From: an uncultured Ramlibacter sp.
GTDB lineage: Bacteria > Pseudomonadota > Gammaproteobacteria > Burkholderiales > Burkholderiaceae_C
DNA: 64,000 nt
Assembly: GCF_936925435.1 (NCBI RefSeq)
Contig: NZ_CAKZHQ010000022.1
Coordinates: forward strand, 62,001-126,000
Direction of reading: 5' to 3'
Shown: in pieces, positions 45,301 through 53,670 of the stretch
How positions within the stretch are numbered: position 1 is the first letter of the stretch
How the letters are laid out: every line of letters begins with the position of its first letter
The notes under the pieces: generated by a model
What the model saw: only the letters and a program-made list of their open reading frames with translations
What the model was told of the DNA's origin: nothing
The model's database searches: none
Position numbers and translations under genes: made by a program

Positions 45301-45435
45301 CGCCAGCAGCCCGATGCCATCGTGGTGGCCGACGGCACCAGTTGCAGGCACCAGATCCACGATGGTGCGCAGCGTGAAGCAGTGCACGTCGCGGCCCTGT
45401 TGGCGGCCCAACTCAGCTCAATGACAGGACGATGA
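42352..45435 (+). CDS. FAD-linked 2-hydroxyacid dehydrogenase fused to Fe-S (CCG) domain, YdiJ-like
   Basis: A 1027-residue fusion. Residues 1-560 are a GlcD-like FAD domain (VPIVPRGGGTSQCGQTVGAG, STSAQATLGGMAGNNSCGSR, LIGSEGTLALTKTLTL, GTLHVRPILDMR, SGEHGDGLCRGEW). Residues 600-760 hold [4Fe-4S] cysteines (GHCRKFDAGTMCPSY; CVGCKGCKRDCPTG). The C-terminal part has CCG motifs (GGGHLCCGRTYL, ESSCCGMAGAFGYE). Such proteins oxidise D-lactate, D-2-hydroxyglutarate or glycolate and pass electrons to the respiratory chain. Next to a glyoxylate aminotransferase, glycolate is plausible but unproven. Confidence 0.88.
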   Translation: MNAPLPLKVTREVAGQAYDAVAAASNEVAGKLAQRLAQETQGEVLFSPADRGRYATDASIYQVLPIGVFVPRSPEDVKLALDICRDLAVPIVPRGGGTSQCGQTVGAGLVIDHAKHVRRVLEVDAAQRTATVEPGIVLDHLNAQLKKLGLWYPVDVSTSAQATLGGMAGNNSCGSRSIAYGNMVHNVLAAQAWTSDGALHAFGRYEDATGTARAIGERVRDLAATLAPEIDAHWPKVMRRVGGYNLDIFRNQSEKPYTADGGVNLAHLLIGSEGTLALTKTLTLQLAELPTHKVLGVVNFPSFYKAMDTAQHIVGQLSAGEGTLTAVELVDRTMIELSLQNPAFAPVIRSAVIGQPDAVLLVEFAGADHAALVRKLNMLVELMADLGLPGSVVRMTEEAPQKNLWEVRKAGLNIMMSLKGDGKPVSFIEDCAVPLAHLAEYTDALTEVFRKHGSKGTWYAHASVGTLHVRPILDMRRDGAPKMRAIAEEASALVRKYKGAYSGEHGDGLCRGEWIHWQFGPKIDEAFADIKTLFDPIALLSPQRMVNPPKMDDTRLMRFAPSYKVIPLTPALDWSAWDVQNDPATERTSAPGTGGDPAQGLAKAVEMCNNNGHCRKFDAGTMCPSYRVTRDEKHVTRGRANTLRLALSGQLGPQGLVSDAVAEAMDLCVGCKGCKRDCPTGVDMAKMKVEYLHQRNKVQGLSLKDKLVTRLPDYARWAARFAPLLNLRNRSKVLAGLGEKLLGLSAQRSLPAWQSRHFFNSPSTAATREQVLLAAKPAVLFVDTFNGHFESANARAALQVLQAAGYTVHVATKQKDGGGHLCCGRTYLAGGLVDEARAKAREVIEALLPFAQKGIAIVGLEPSCLLTLRDEYLSLGLGAPAQEVARHALLLEEFLARELAAGQLQPLQERLQPLDKPVLLHGHCHQKAFGAVTPILEVLKLIPGCKPQLVESSCCGMAGAFGYEAAHHEVSMQMAELSLLPAVRQQPDAIVVADGTSCRHQIHDGAQREAVHVAALLAAQLSSMTGR

Positions 45436-45451
45436 CGGCACAATCATCCGC

Positions 45452-45919
45452 ATGCCCACTCTTCCCACCACCGCCCTGATCCGCGCCGCCCTGCCCGCCG
45501 ACGAGACCGCCTGGCGCCAGTTGTGGCGTGGCTACTGTGACTTCTACAAGGTCAAGCTGTCGGACGAGGTCAGCAACCGCACCTGGAAGCGCATCCTGGA
45601 CCCCGACTCCGCCGTCATGTGCATCGTGGCCGAGGTCGACGGCCAGGTCTACGGTTTTGCCAACTGCGTGGTCCACGAGAACACCTGGGAGACCCAGCCC
45701 GTGTGCTACCTGGAAGACCTGTTCGTCATCCCCTCAGCGCGTGGCAAGGGCATAGGCAAGGCCTTGATCGAGTGGCTGCGCAACGCCATGCGCGCCGAAG
45801 GCTGGGCCCGCCTGTACTGGATGACGCGCGAAGAGAACAACGAAGCGGCGCGCGGCCTGTACGACCAGTTCGCCCAGGCCGACGGGTTTGTGCGCTACGT
45901 GGTGCGGCAGCCGCGCTGA
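45452..45919 (+). CDS. GNAT-family N-acetyltransferase
   Basis: A 155-residue acetyltransferase. The CoA-binding loop is SARGKGIGKALIEWL (R/Q-x-x-G-x-G/A), preceded by YLEDLFVIP, and the C-terminal NNEAARGLYDQFAQADGF is typical of the spermidine acetyltransferase-like group. It lies 16 bases after the dehydrogenase stop on the same strand. The substrate is not evident. Confidence 0.88.
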   Translation: MPTLPTTALIRAALPADETAWRQLWRGYCDFYKVKLSDEVSNRTWKRILDPDSAVMCIVAEVDGQVYGFANCVVHENTWETQPVCYLEDLFVIPSARGKGIGKALIEWLRNAMRAEGWARLYWMTREENNEAARGLYDQFAQADGFVRYVVRQPR

Positions 45920-45920
45920 T

Positions 45921-46193
45921 TCAGCGCCGGGCCAGCAGTCTGGCCACCATCACGGCCACGCCCCACCAGATGGCTGCCCACAGACAGCCCACCACCACCC
46001 ATCCCAGCAGCGACGGCGCCGCCCAGCCGCCTGACTGCGCCGTGGCAAACACAGGAACACCAGCTGTGTGAAAGGCCATGAGCGGCAGGTACACCGTCCC
46101 CGCCCCCGCGGGCGCAAAGGCCTGCGGCTGGAAGACCAGCACTGCGGCGTGGCAACTGGCCAACAGGGCAAAGAGAATCCAGCGAAGCGGCAT
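45921..46193 (-). CDS. Small integral membrane protein of unknown function
   Basis: A 90-residue protein with three hydrophobic stretches (residues about 4-22, 35-50 and 60-85) and a basic C-terminus (ARLLARR), consistent with two or three membrane segments. It ends one base after the convergent acetyltransferase stop. No family recognised. Confidence 0.6.
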   Translation of the reverse strand: MPLRWILFALLASCHAAVLVFQPQAFAPAGAGTVYLPLMAFHTAGVPVFATAQSGGWAAPSLLGWVVVGCLWAAIWWGVAVMVARLLARR

Positions 46194-46207
46194 GGGCGGA
46201 AGTGGGC

Positions 46208-46600
46208 TCAGGGCGCGGCCTGTGCCTTGGCGACGGGGAAGTGCAGCGGCACGACCAGCGTGACCTCGGACGGCTGACCTTCGACCAGCTTGGGTTCGAA
46301 GCGCATGGCCAGCATGGCGTCCATCGCCGACTTGTCAAAGGCCGGGCTACCGCAGCTTTGAACAAGCACGACACGCCGGACCAGGCCTTGCGCGTCGAGG
46401 TGGGCCCGCAATACCGCAGGGCCAACCAGACCCTTCTCGGCTTCCCGCCTGTTCCTGACGACGCGAAACTGCATTCGCGTCAGCGGGACGAGGTCCTCGA
46501 TGGTGACGATCTTTTCGGGCCAGCCGGCCTCTGCCCTCGCGAGCGGAGCAAGGCCCAGCAATGCCAGGACTAGCACAGCAGCGAGCAGCGGTCTGGTCAT
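46208..46600 (-). CDS. Exported TonB C-terminal-like protein
   Basis: A 130-residue protein: signal peptide ending at PLARA, then a domain like the TonB C-terminus (GPAVLRAHLDAQGLVRRVVL, DKSAMDAMLAMRFEPKLVEG, EVTLVVPLHF). It lacks the N-terminal membrane anchor and Pro-rich spacer of true TonB, so it is not an energy transducer by itself. GGGAGA precedes ATG 46600; the longer open frame upstream overlaps the divergent gene and is not used. Confidence 0.75.
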   Translation of the reverse strand: MTRPLLAAVLVLALLGLAPLARAEAGWPEKIVTIEDLVPLTRMQFRVVRNRREAEKGLVGPAVLRAHLDAQGLVRRVVLVQSCGSPAFDKSAMDAMLAMRFEPKLVEGQPSEVTLVVPLHFPVAKAQAAP

Positions 46601-46658
46601 TTGGTTCTCCCTTGTCAGCCGGGATTTATACCAGGACGGCCTGTCGCAAAATGTCTCC

Positions 46659-47282
46659 ATGGCCGCCCCCTCCCACACCATCACCACCCTGCCCCAGCTC
46701 CAAGCCCTGTACGGCGACGTCGGCGAAGCGTCCGTGCGCAAGGAGGTGGACCACATCCACCCGGCCTACCGCGCCTGGATCGAGGCCTCGCCGTTTGCCG
46801 TGCTGGCCACCAGCGGCCCGGACGGGCTGGACGCCTCGCCGCGCGGCGACCCAGCGGGCTTTGTCGTGGTGGAGGACAGCAAGACCCTGCTGCTGCCGGA
46901 CCGGCGCGGCAACAACCGGGTCGACAGCCTGCGCAACCTGCTGACCGACCCGCGCGTGGCCCTGCTGTTCATGACGCCGGGTGTGGGCGAGACCTTGCGG
47001 GTCAACGGCAAGGCCAGCATCAGCACCGACCCCGCGCTGCTGCAGCGCTTTGCCATGGACGGCAAGCTCCCGCGCTGCGTGCTGGTGATTGCCGTGGAGG
47101 CGGTGTACTTCCAGTGCGCGCGGGCCATCCAGCGCTCGAAGCTGTGGCCGCCGGCGGATGCGGATGTGAAGGCCAAGGTGCCGACCGCGGGCGCGATGCT
47201 GGCGGCGCTGACCGCCGATGCCATCGACGGCGCGGCCTACGACAAGGCGCTGCCGGAGCGGCAGCGCAACACGCTGTACTGA
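46659..47282 (+). CDS. Pyridoxamine 5'-phosphate oxidase-family flavoprotein
   Basis: A 207-residue PPOX-fold FMN protein: FAVLATSGPDGLDASPRGDP and LLPDRRGNNRVDSLRNLLTD are the FMN-binding strands of this subgroup (MSMEG_1061-like). Members are reductases or of unknown activity rather than vitamin B6 enzymes. It stands alone; ATG 46659 starts the protein because upstream codons show no domain. The stop is four bases from the convergent malonyl-CoA synthetase gene. Confidence 0.82.
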   Translation: MAAPSHTITTLPQLQALYGDVGEASVRKEVDHIHPAYRAWIEASPFAVLATSGPDGLDASPRGDPAGFVVVEDSKTLLLPDRRGNNRVDSLRNLLTDPRVALLFMTPGVGETLRVNGKASISTDPALLQRFAMDGKLPRCVLVIAVEAVYFQCARAIQRSKLWPPADADVKAKVPTAGAMLAALTADAIDGAAYDKALPERQRNTLY

Positions 47283-47286
47283 AGCC

Positions 47287-48813
47287 TCAGGCGAACAATC
47301 CCTTGTGCTGCTCGCGCAGCAAATTCTTCTGCACCTTGCCCATGGTGTTGCGCGGCAGCTCGGGCACGATGAAGCAGCGCTTGGGGATCTTGAAGTTGGC
47401 CAGTTGCGCCTTCAGGCTGGCGACGATGGCATCGCCGTCCACCTTGGCGCCGGGCTTGGCGATCACCACGGCCACACCCACTTCGCCGAAATCCGGGTGC
47501 GGCACGCCGACCAGTGCACTCTCGGCCACGCCAGGCATCTCGTTGATGTAGCCCTCGATCTCGGCCGGGTAGACGTTGTAGCCGCCGCTGATGATCAGGT
47601 CCTTGCTGCGGCCCACGATCACCACATAGCCCATGCCGTCGATCTTGCCGACGTCGCCGGTCTTGAACCAGCCGTCGGCGGTGAATTCTTCCTTGGTCTT
47701 CTCCGGCATGCGCCAGTAGCCCGGAAAGACATTGGGGCCGCGCACCTCGATGTTGCCGATCTCGTCGGTCACACACTCCTGACCGTCGTCGCCGCGCACC
47801 CGCAGGCCCACGCCGGGCAGCGGGAAGCCCACCGTGCCGCCGCGCCGCTCGCCCTGCACCGCCGCATAGGGGTTGGAGGTGAGCATGATGGTCTCGCTCA
47901 TGCCGTAGCGCTCCAGGATGGTCTGGCCGGTGCGCTCCTGCCAGGCCTGGAAGGTCTCGACCAGCAGCGGCGCCGAGCCGGCGATGAACAGCCGCATGTT
48001 GGCCACGGCGCGCCGCGTCAGGCCGGGCTCGGCCAGCATGCGCACGTAGAGCGTGGGCACGCCCATGAAGACCGTGGCCTCCTGCATGGCCTGGACCGCC
48101 TTCCTGGGGTCGAATCTGGCCATCCAGAGCATCTTGCTGCCATTGAGCAAGGCCCCATGGATGGCGACGAACAGGCCGTGCACATGGAAGATGGGCAGGG
48201 CGTGGATCAGCACGTCACCCTGCTTCCAGCCCCAGTAGTCCTTGAGCACCTGGGCGTTGGACAGCAGGTTGCCGTGCGTCAGCATCGCCCCCTTGCTGCG
48301 GCCTGTGGTGCCGCTGGTGTAGAGGATGGCGGCCAGGTCATCGGCGCCGCACACGGCGACCGCATGCTTGTCGCTGCATGTGGCGGCGCGCTCCAGCAGC
48401 GTGCCACTGCGGTCGTCGCCCAGGGTCAGGACATGGGCCGTGCCGGCGGCCTTGGCGATCTGCCCCACCCAGGCTGCGTTCTTCGGGCTGCAGACCACCA
48501 CCGAGGGCTCGGCGTTGCCCAGGAAGTAGGCCACCTCGGCGCTCTGGTAGGCGGTGTTCAGGGGCAGGAAGACATAACCGGCGCGCAGCGTCGCCAGGTA
48601 CAACAGCATCGCTTCCACCGATTTTTCCACCTGCACCGCCACCCGCGCGCCCTTGGGCAGCTTGAGCGACTTGAGCAGGTTGGCCAGCATGGCCGTGGCC
48701 CGCTCCATGTCGCGCCAGGAGTAGCGCAGGCCGTCGTCGGTCTCCACCGCCACCGCATCGAGCTCGCCGGGAAAGGCGCCGCGCAGCGCGGCAAACAGGT
48801 TGTTGTTCTTCAT
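47287..48813 (-). CDS. matB: Malonyl-CoA synthetase
   Basis: A 508-residue adenylate-forming enzyme that joins malonate to CoA with ATP. Motifs: YTSGTTGRSKGAMLTH (P-loop), HALPIFHVHGLFVA, ERYGMSET, GWFKTGDVGKIDGMGY, GRSKDLIISGGYNVYPAEIE and a C-terminal Lys in NTMGKVQKNLL. It closely resembles MatB proteins. With the malonyl-CoA decarboxylase, Bug protein and GntR regulator further upstream on the same strand it forms a malonate-use block: malonate to malonyl-CoA to acetyl-CoA. Confidence 0.88.
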   Translation of the reverse strand: MKNNNLFAALRGAFPGELDAVAVETDDGLRYSWRDMERATAMLANLLKSLKLPKGARVAVQVEKSVEAMLLYLATLRAGYVFLPLNTAYQSAEVAYFLGNAEPSVVVCSPKNAAWVGQIAKAAGTAHVLTLGDDRSGTLLERAATCSDKHAVAVCGADDLAAILYTSGTTGRSKGAMLTHGNLLSNAQVLKDYWGWKQGDVLIHALPIFHVHGLFVAIHGALLNGSKMLWMARFDPRKAVQAMQEATVFMGVPTLYVRMLAEPGLTRRAVANMRLFIAGSAPLLVETFQAWQERTGQTILERYGMSETIMLTSNPYAAVQGERRGGTVGFPLPGVGLRVRGDDGQECVTDEIGNIEVRGPNVFPGYWRMPEKTKEEFTADGWFKTGDVGKIDGMGYVVIVGRSKDLIISGGYNVYPAEIEGYINEMPGVAESALVGVPHPDFGEVGVAVVIAKPGAKVDGDAIVASLKAQLANFKIPKRCFIVPELPRNTMGKVQKNLLREQHKGLFA

Positions 48814-48956
48814 TTCTTCTGGGATGCGAGAGGTGTCGGGTGGCGTTTGCTATTGTATTTGTAGCTGATTGAGCCCTGTCTGCGCGGGCTTCAAGCCGAT
48901 TTGATGCATGAAACGGGCCGAGACAGCAGCCATGCCGTCCCGGCACCGGTGGCGTC

Positions 48957-49943
48957 CTAATCCAGTCGCGCGCCCGAGGCCGTGACCACGGCCGCCCAGC
49001 GCTTGATCTCGCTGCTGACGAAGCCGCCGAACTGCACCGGCGTCATGTTGGGGAACTCGGCGCCCTGGTTGGCCCAGACTGCCTTGAGCTCGTCCGAGCT
49101 GATGGCCTTGCGCATCTCTTCGACGATCCTGGCCTGCACGTCGGCCGGCGTGCCCTTCGGCGCCCACAGGCCGTACCAGGTGGTGACGGTGTAGTCGGGC
49201 AGGCCCACTTCGGCGGCGCAGGGGATGTCCGGGAAGGCGGCATTGCGCTTGCTGCCCGAGACCATCAGGCCCTTGATGCGGCCGCCCTTGATGTGGGCGG
49301 CGCTCGAGCCCAGGCCGTCGAACATCATGTCCACCTGGCCGCCGACCAGGTCGCGCAAGGCGGGACCGGCGCCGGTGTAGGGGATGTGGGTGATGAAGGT
49401 CTTGGTCTGCTGCTTGAACAGCTCGCCGGCCAGGTGGTGCGAGGTGCCGGCGCCGGCCGAGCCGTAGTTGTAGCGGCCCGGGCTCTTCTTCACAGCTTCG
49501 AGGAAGCCCTTGATGTCGTTGAAGGGCATGTTCTTGGGGTTGACCACCAGGATCTGCGGCACGCTTGCGGCCAGCACCAGGGGCACGAAGTCGCGGTCCA
49601 GGTTGTAGTCCAGCCGCGGATACATCGATGGCGCGATGGTGTGGTGCACAGCGCCCATGAATACGGTGTAGCCGTCCGGCGCGGCCTTGGCCGCGATGCT
49701 CGCACCCACCGTGCCGCCGGCGCCGCCGCGGTTCTCGATCACCAGGTTCTTGCCGGTCTGCTTGGCGAACTGCGCCGACAGCGGGCGGCCGAAGGCATCG
49801 GTGCCACCGCCCGCAGCAAAGGGCACGACCATGTTGACCGGTTTGGTCGGCCAGGCGCTGGCCTGGGCCCAGGCCAGCGGCGATGAGGTTGCGGCGCTGG
49901 CTGCAGCCAGGCGCATGAGGGTGCGTCGGTTCAATGCGTTCAC
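48957..49943 (-). CDS. Bug-family (TctC-like) periplasmic binding protein in the malonate block
   Basis: A 328-residue binding protein: signal peptide with RRTLMRLAAASAATSSPLAWA, then KPVNMVVPFAAGGGTDAFGR, VIENRGGAGGTVGAS, FITHIPYTGAGPALRDLVGG. The start is GTG at 49943 with AGGAGA eight bases upstream; no ATG fits before the signal sequence. No tctAB genes nearby. In this place it may bind malonate for uptake or sensing (inference). Confidence 0.88.
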   Translation of the reverse strand: MNALNRRTLMRLAAASAATSSPLAWAQASAWPTKPVNMVVPFAAGGGTDAFGRPLSAQFAKQTGKNLVIENRGGAGGTVGASIAAKAAPDGYTVFMGAVHHTIAPSMYPRLDYNLDRDFVPLVLAASVPQILVVNPKNMPFNDIKGFLEAVKKSPGRYNYGSAGAGTSHHLAGELFKQQTKTFITHIPYTGAGPALRDLVGGQVDMMFDGLGSSAAHIKGGRIKGLMVSGSKRNAAFPDIPCAAEVGLPDYTVTTWYGLWAPKGTPADVQARIVEEMRKAISSDELKAVWANQGAEFPNMTPVQFGGFVSSEIKRWAAVVTASGARLD

Positions 49944-50010
49944 TTCTTGTCTCTCCTGGTTTTCTGGTTTGGAAGGGGGATTCTCTCGGAAATCTCTCAC
50001 CGTGGCTGCC

Positions 50011-52137
50011 TCAGCGCAGCACCGCGCTGGCCTGGGCCGCCTGGAGCAGGCGCTGGGCGTCCTCGGCCAGCAAAAAGCCCTGTGTCTGGGCCTTGTCGGC
50101 CGCCTTGCGCACCGCCGCCACATAGCCCTCGTGCGAGCCATAACGCTCCTCCAGCGAGGGACGCGGGTCACCCGAGGCACGGCGCTCGGCCGCCGTCCTG
50201 GCAAACGGCAGCATGCCGCCCACGTAGTTGCAGATCTGGCCCTGGTGGAAGGGCCGCGCCCCGCCGGCCGTGATGTTCCAGCCCAGGTAGGTGCCCAGCG
50301 GCGCCTCCAGCAGCACGACGGGCACGCCACCGAGCTCATTGCCGTCGGCGTCCACCCGCGGCGCGTACATGGGCAGCACCTGGCGCACGGGCGGCGGCGC
50401 CAGCGATGCCACGCCCGAGCCGTCGGCCGGGTTGAAGCCCGGACCCCAGTCGTAGTCCAGCACCGGCATGATGAAGTCGGGCTCGGGCACGGTGGGCCGC
50501 AGTTGGGGCAGCGTGGGAAAGCCGATGCCGGCCTTGTGCGCCGGCGCCAGCGTGCCCCGTGCCTCGCCGCTGGCGGCGGCCAGGGTCGGCCAACGGCTTG
50601 CCGGCGGCTGCGTGCCCTTCATCACCCAGTTGCGCAGGTGCACGCGCAGCGCATTCACCGTTTCCGTGTGCGGCACCGGGTTGGCCGGCAGCAGGCCCGT
50701 GCCGTAGTTGTTGCCTGGGCAGACCGCGCCCGTGGTGGGCAGGCCCACGCCGGGCAGGCTGGTGTCGAAGCCGCCGGCGCCACCGCCGTGGTTGGAACTG
50801 GCGATGTAGTAGCGCCGCACATTGGACGGCAGGGGCAGGTCGGCCTTGCCGTCCGTGCCCACCCACTCGGGCGTGAGCTTGAGCGCCCAGACCTCGGCCG
50901 AACCGAAGTGCTCGAAGATCTTCGGGCAGGTCCGGCTGGCCTCGCAGCGCTCCAGGATGCCGCCGGGCGCGCCGCCGCGCAGCGGGTCGGGATGGCGCGA
51001 CCACCATTGCGGTCCCTCGCTGCCGGCCTGGTACAGCTCCAGCACGCCGTCGGGCTGGGCCCAGCGGAAGTTCAGGGCGATGCGGCGCCCGGCAATGATG
51101 GGCCACAGGCCGTCGTGCACCTGGCGGCCCGTCTCGTCCTGGTTGAAGCCCAGGTGCAGCCAGCCGCGCAGGAAATTGCCCGACTGCGAGACGCCGCGCC
51201 CGATGCTGTGGGTGACGGCGCCGGCAATCGGGTTGGGCGTGCCCGTGTCGTCGGCCTTGGCCGTCTTGAAGAACACGCCGACATCGCGCCAGGCGGCAAA
51301 GCCCACGCCCAGCAGATAGGGATCGGCCGCCTTGAACACCACCTGGTAGAGCTTGCCGGCGTCGAAGCCGCTCTTGAGGCAGATCTGCGTGGGGTCGGGC
51401 GTGCCGGGGAAGGGATTGGCCGCATCGCATTTGGCCCAGGCCCAGTCGGTGGGCGCGATCAGCGTTTCGCCGATCACCTCGCCGCGGGTGGATTCGGCCG
51501 CGCGCGACACCAGCCGCGCCTGCCGCGTGTCCAGGCTGGTGGGCTTGTAGGGCACGGGGTTGGTCTGCACGATCAGAGGCTGCGAGCCCGGCCCCGAACG
51601 GTTGACGATGCGCCCGAAGACCTCGCCGGTCACCGGCGAGCCGTCGGCGTTCTTCGCCACCGGCAGCTTGAGCCAGTGCGGCTGCTCCACCGCCGCCGTG
51701 GCACGCACCGTCGTCGCGCCGGCGTTGTCGCCCTGCCAGGCGCTGGTCAGGTCGATGTCGCCCATCGCGCGCTCCTGCACCACGTTGGGCCGCCGGTTGC
51801 CGCGGTTGGGCACCTCGTGCCAGAGCACGCCGCTGGCCTGCTTGAGGTCCACCGGCTTGGTGATGACGAAGGTGGTCACGTAACGCAGCTTGCCGTCCGC
51901 GTCCTTGCCCAGTTCGGCGTCCTGGATGATGGCGTTGACCGGCAGCTTGGGATCGAGTTCGCCGAAGGCGCGGCCGGCCAGCTGCTCGAAGGCGACACCT
52001 CCGGAGGCAGCCGCGGCCAGCGGCACCCTCTCGTCGATGACGATGCGCGTGACCCGGGCCTGGGCCGGCAAGGCCAGCAAGCCCAAGGCGGCCAGGGCCG
52101 CGGCGGCGCCGCACGCAGTGAAGCGGTGAATTGGCAT
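50011..52137 (-). CDS. Large exported alpha/beta-hydrolase domain protein
   Basis: A 708-residue secreted protein: signal peptide ending at LPAQA, an N-terminal beta-rich region (residues about 30-250), and an alpha/beta-hydrolase domain with nucleophile SIGRGVSQSGNFLRGWLHLG (GVSQSG, Ser in G-x-S-x-S-G). Tryptophan- and proline-rich C-terminal part. Long hydrolases of this type act on esters or lactones in the periplasm, but no substrate is known to me. It splits the malonate block between the Bug and decarboxylase genes and could release malonate or a similar acid from a malonyl ester (speculation). Confidence 0.75.
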   Translation of the reverse strand: MPIHRFTACGAAAALAALGLLALPAQARVTRIVIDERVPLAAAASGGVAFEQLAGRAFGELDPKLPVNAIIQDAELGKDADGKLRYVTTFVITKPVDLKQASGVLWHEVPNRGNRRPNVVQERAMGDIDLTSAWQGDNAGATTVRATAAVEQPHWLKLPVAKNADGSPVTGEVFGRIVNRSGPGSQPLIVQTNPVPYKPTSLDTRQARLVSRAAESTRGEVIGETLIAPTDWAWAKCDAANPFPGTPDPTQICLKSGFDAGKLYQVVFKAADPYLLGVGFAAWRDVGVFFKTAKADDTGTPNPIAGAVTHSIGRGVSQSGNFLRGWLHLGFNQDETGRQVHDGLWPIIAGRRIALNFRWAQPDGVLELYQAGSEGPQWWSRHPDPLRGGAPGGILERCEASRTCPKIFEHFGSAEVWALKLTPEWVGTDGKADLPLPSNVRRYYIASSNHGGGAGGFDTSLPGVGLPTTGAVCPGNNYGTGLLPANPVPHTETVNALRVHLRNWVMKGTQPPASRWPTLAAASGEARGTLAPAHKAGIGFPTLPQLRPTVPEPDFIMPVLDYDWGPGFNPADGSGVASLAPPPVRQVLPMYAPRVDADGNELGGVPVVLLEAPLGTYLGWNITAGGARPFHQGQICNYVGGMLPFARTAAERRASGDPRPSLEERYGSHEGYVAAVRKAADKAQTQGFLLAEDAQRLLQAAQASAVLR

Positions 52138-52200
52138 GTCTCTTGTCTCCTCGTTGTTATCTTTGGCTGCAGGGTTCTGCGACCCTGGCTCCGCGCTATC

Positions 52201-53670
52201 TCATGGCAGCAAGCCCTCGACGGCGGACGACACGGCGATTTTGCCCTCGGCCAGCTGGCTGCGGTGCTTGTCCAGTCGCTTCAAGTCGTAAAGGTAGTTG
52301 ACCATCAGGCCGTAGGACTGCTTGAGGCCCTTGACCGAGGGGTCGGCCGCCCAATTGAGCCGCTCGACGCGTGCGCCGTTGCCCAGGTGGAAGCGCGCCA
52401 CCGGGTCGGCCGGCTTGCCCTCGTTGGTCTCGCGGCCCAGGTACTGCGCGGCGGCGGCCAGCGCAAAGGCGCGCAGCGGCGACTTGGCGTCCAGCTCCAG
52501 CGGCTTGTCCAGCGCGGCCAGCAGCCTGTCGGGCGTGGCTTCACCCTCCAGGGCGCGGGCCAGTTCGGCGCGCGGCTTGGAGTCCATCTGCTCGAGCAAA
52601 CTGGCGGCGTTCTTGCCCAGCCAGCCGCGCAGGCCAGGGATGGGCGAGAGCGTGGCAAAGCATTTGAGCTTGGGGAACTCCAGCTTGAGCGTCTCCACCA
52701 CCCGCTTGATCAGCGAGTCGCCGAAGCTCACGCCGCGCAGGCCGGCCTGGGTGTTGCTGATGGAATAGAAGATCGCCGTCGTCGCCTTGGACAGATCGGC
52801 CGGCTCCGCTGCCTCATCAAGCAAGGGCGTGATGCTGCCGGCCATGTCATCGACCAGGGCGACCTCGACGAAGATCAGCGGCTCGCCTTCCAGCCGCGGG
52901 TGGAAGAAGCCATAGCAGCGGCGGTCGCTGTCCAGGCGGTTCTTCACGTCGGCCCAGCTGCGGATGTCGTGCACCGCCTCGTACTTGATCAATTTTTCGA
53001 TCAGCGAAGCCGGTGAATCCCAGCTGATGCGCTGCAGGTCCAGGAAGCCGACGTCGAACCAGGTGGAGAACATGTACTCCATCTCCACGTCCAGGGCCGC
53101 CAGGCGCTTGTCGGCCTTGATGTGGGGTTGCATCTCGGCGCGCATCTCCACCAGCAGGCGGATGCCGCCGGGGTTGGCGGAAAAGCGCTGCAGCAGGCGG
53201 CGCCGCGGCGAGACGGTGGCGCGGCGGTACTGCACCTCGGCGGCGGCCTCGTCGGGCGTGCCCACAGCCGCCGCGTACTGGGCCTGGGCCTTCTTGACCT
53301 TGGCCGGGTCGGCGGTGAACTGCTCGCTCATCAGCAGCCACATGTCGCGCCGCTGCTCCGGCGTGGCCTTGGCGTACCAGCGGGCCACACCCATGGCGCG
53401 GCGCCCGCCTTCGACCTCGCTGACCCGCGGGTCGACGATGGCCTGCAGTTCTTCCAGCGTGCGGCGCAGCACGCGCGGCGACAGCGCCTCCTCGCCCTTG
53501 CGCAAGGTGGCGCCCAGGCGCTCGCGGGTGGAGCGTCCATTGCCCGGCGTCGCGGCTTTGGCGTCGGTGGCGGCCCTGGCCTCGGGCCGGGCCGAGGCGG
53601 CATCGGCAGCCACCGCCAGCTTGGGGCGCAGCACGGCCACGCCCCGGGTGATCCAGGTCGGCGTGTCCAT
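52201..53670 (-). CDS. Malonyl-CoA decarboxylase
   Basis: A 489-residue single-chain malonyl-CoA decarboxylase, the MCD family shared with animals. Conserved stretches: ERLNWAADPSVKGLKQSYGL, CYGFFHPRLEGEPLIFVEVA, AIFYSISNTQAGLRGVSFGD, and FATLSPIPGLRGWLG. It converts malonyl-CoA to acetyl-CoA and CO2. A charged, Ala-rich N-terminal 60 residues precede the helical domain. The GntR gene stop overlaps its start (TGATG), so the two are translated together. Confidence 0.95.
   Translation of the reverse strand: MDTPTWITRGVAVLRPKLAVAADAASARPEARAATDAKAATPGNGRSTRERLGATLRKGEEALSPRVLRRTLEELQAIVDPRVSEVEGGRRAMGVARWYAKATPEQRRDMWLLMSEQFTADPAKVKKAQAQYAAAVGTPDEAAAEVQYRRATVSPRRRLLQRFSANPGGIRLLVEMRAEMQPHIKADKRLAALDVEMEYMFSTWFDVGFLDLQRISWDSPASLIEKLIKYEAVHDIRSWADVKNRLDSDRRCYGFFHPRLEGEPLIFVEVALVDDMAGSITPLLDEAAEPADLSKATTAIFYSISNTQAGLRGVSFGDSLIKRVVETLKLEFPKLKCFATLSPIPGLRGWLGKNAASLLEQMDSKPRAELARALEGEATPDRLLAALDKPLELDAKSPLRAFALAAAAQYLGRETNEGKPADPVARFHLGNGARVERLNWAADPSVKGLKQSYGLMVNYLYDLKRLDKHRSQLAEGKIAVSSAVEGLLP

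Noticed and set aside
49687-53016. 1109-codon + strand open frame opposite the hydrolase and malonyl-CoA decarboxylase
   Set aside because: Antisense shadow in GC-rich DNA; minus strand encodes full-length known families.
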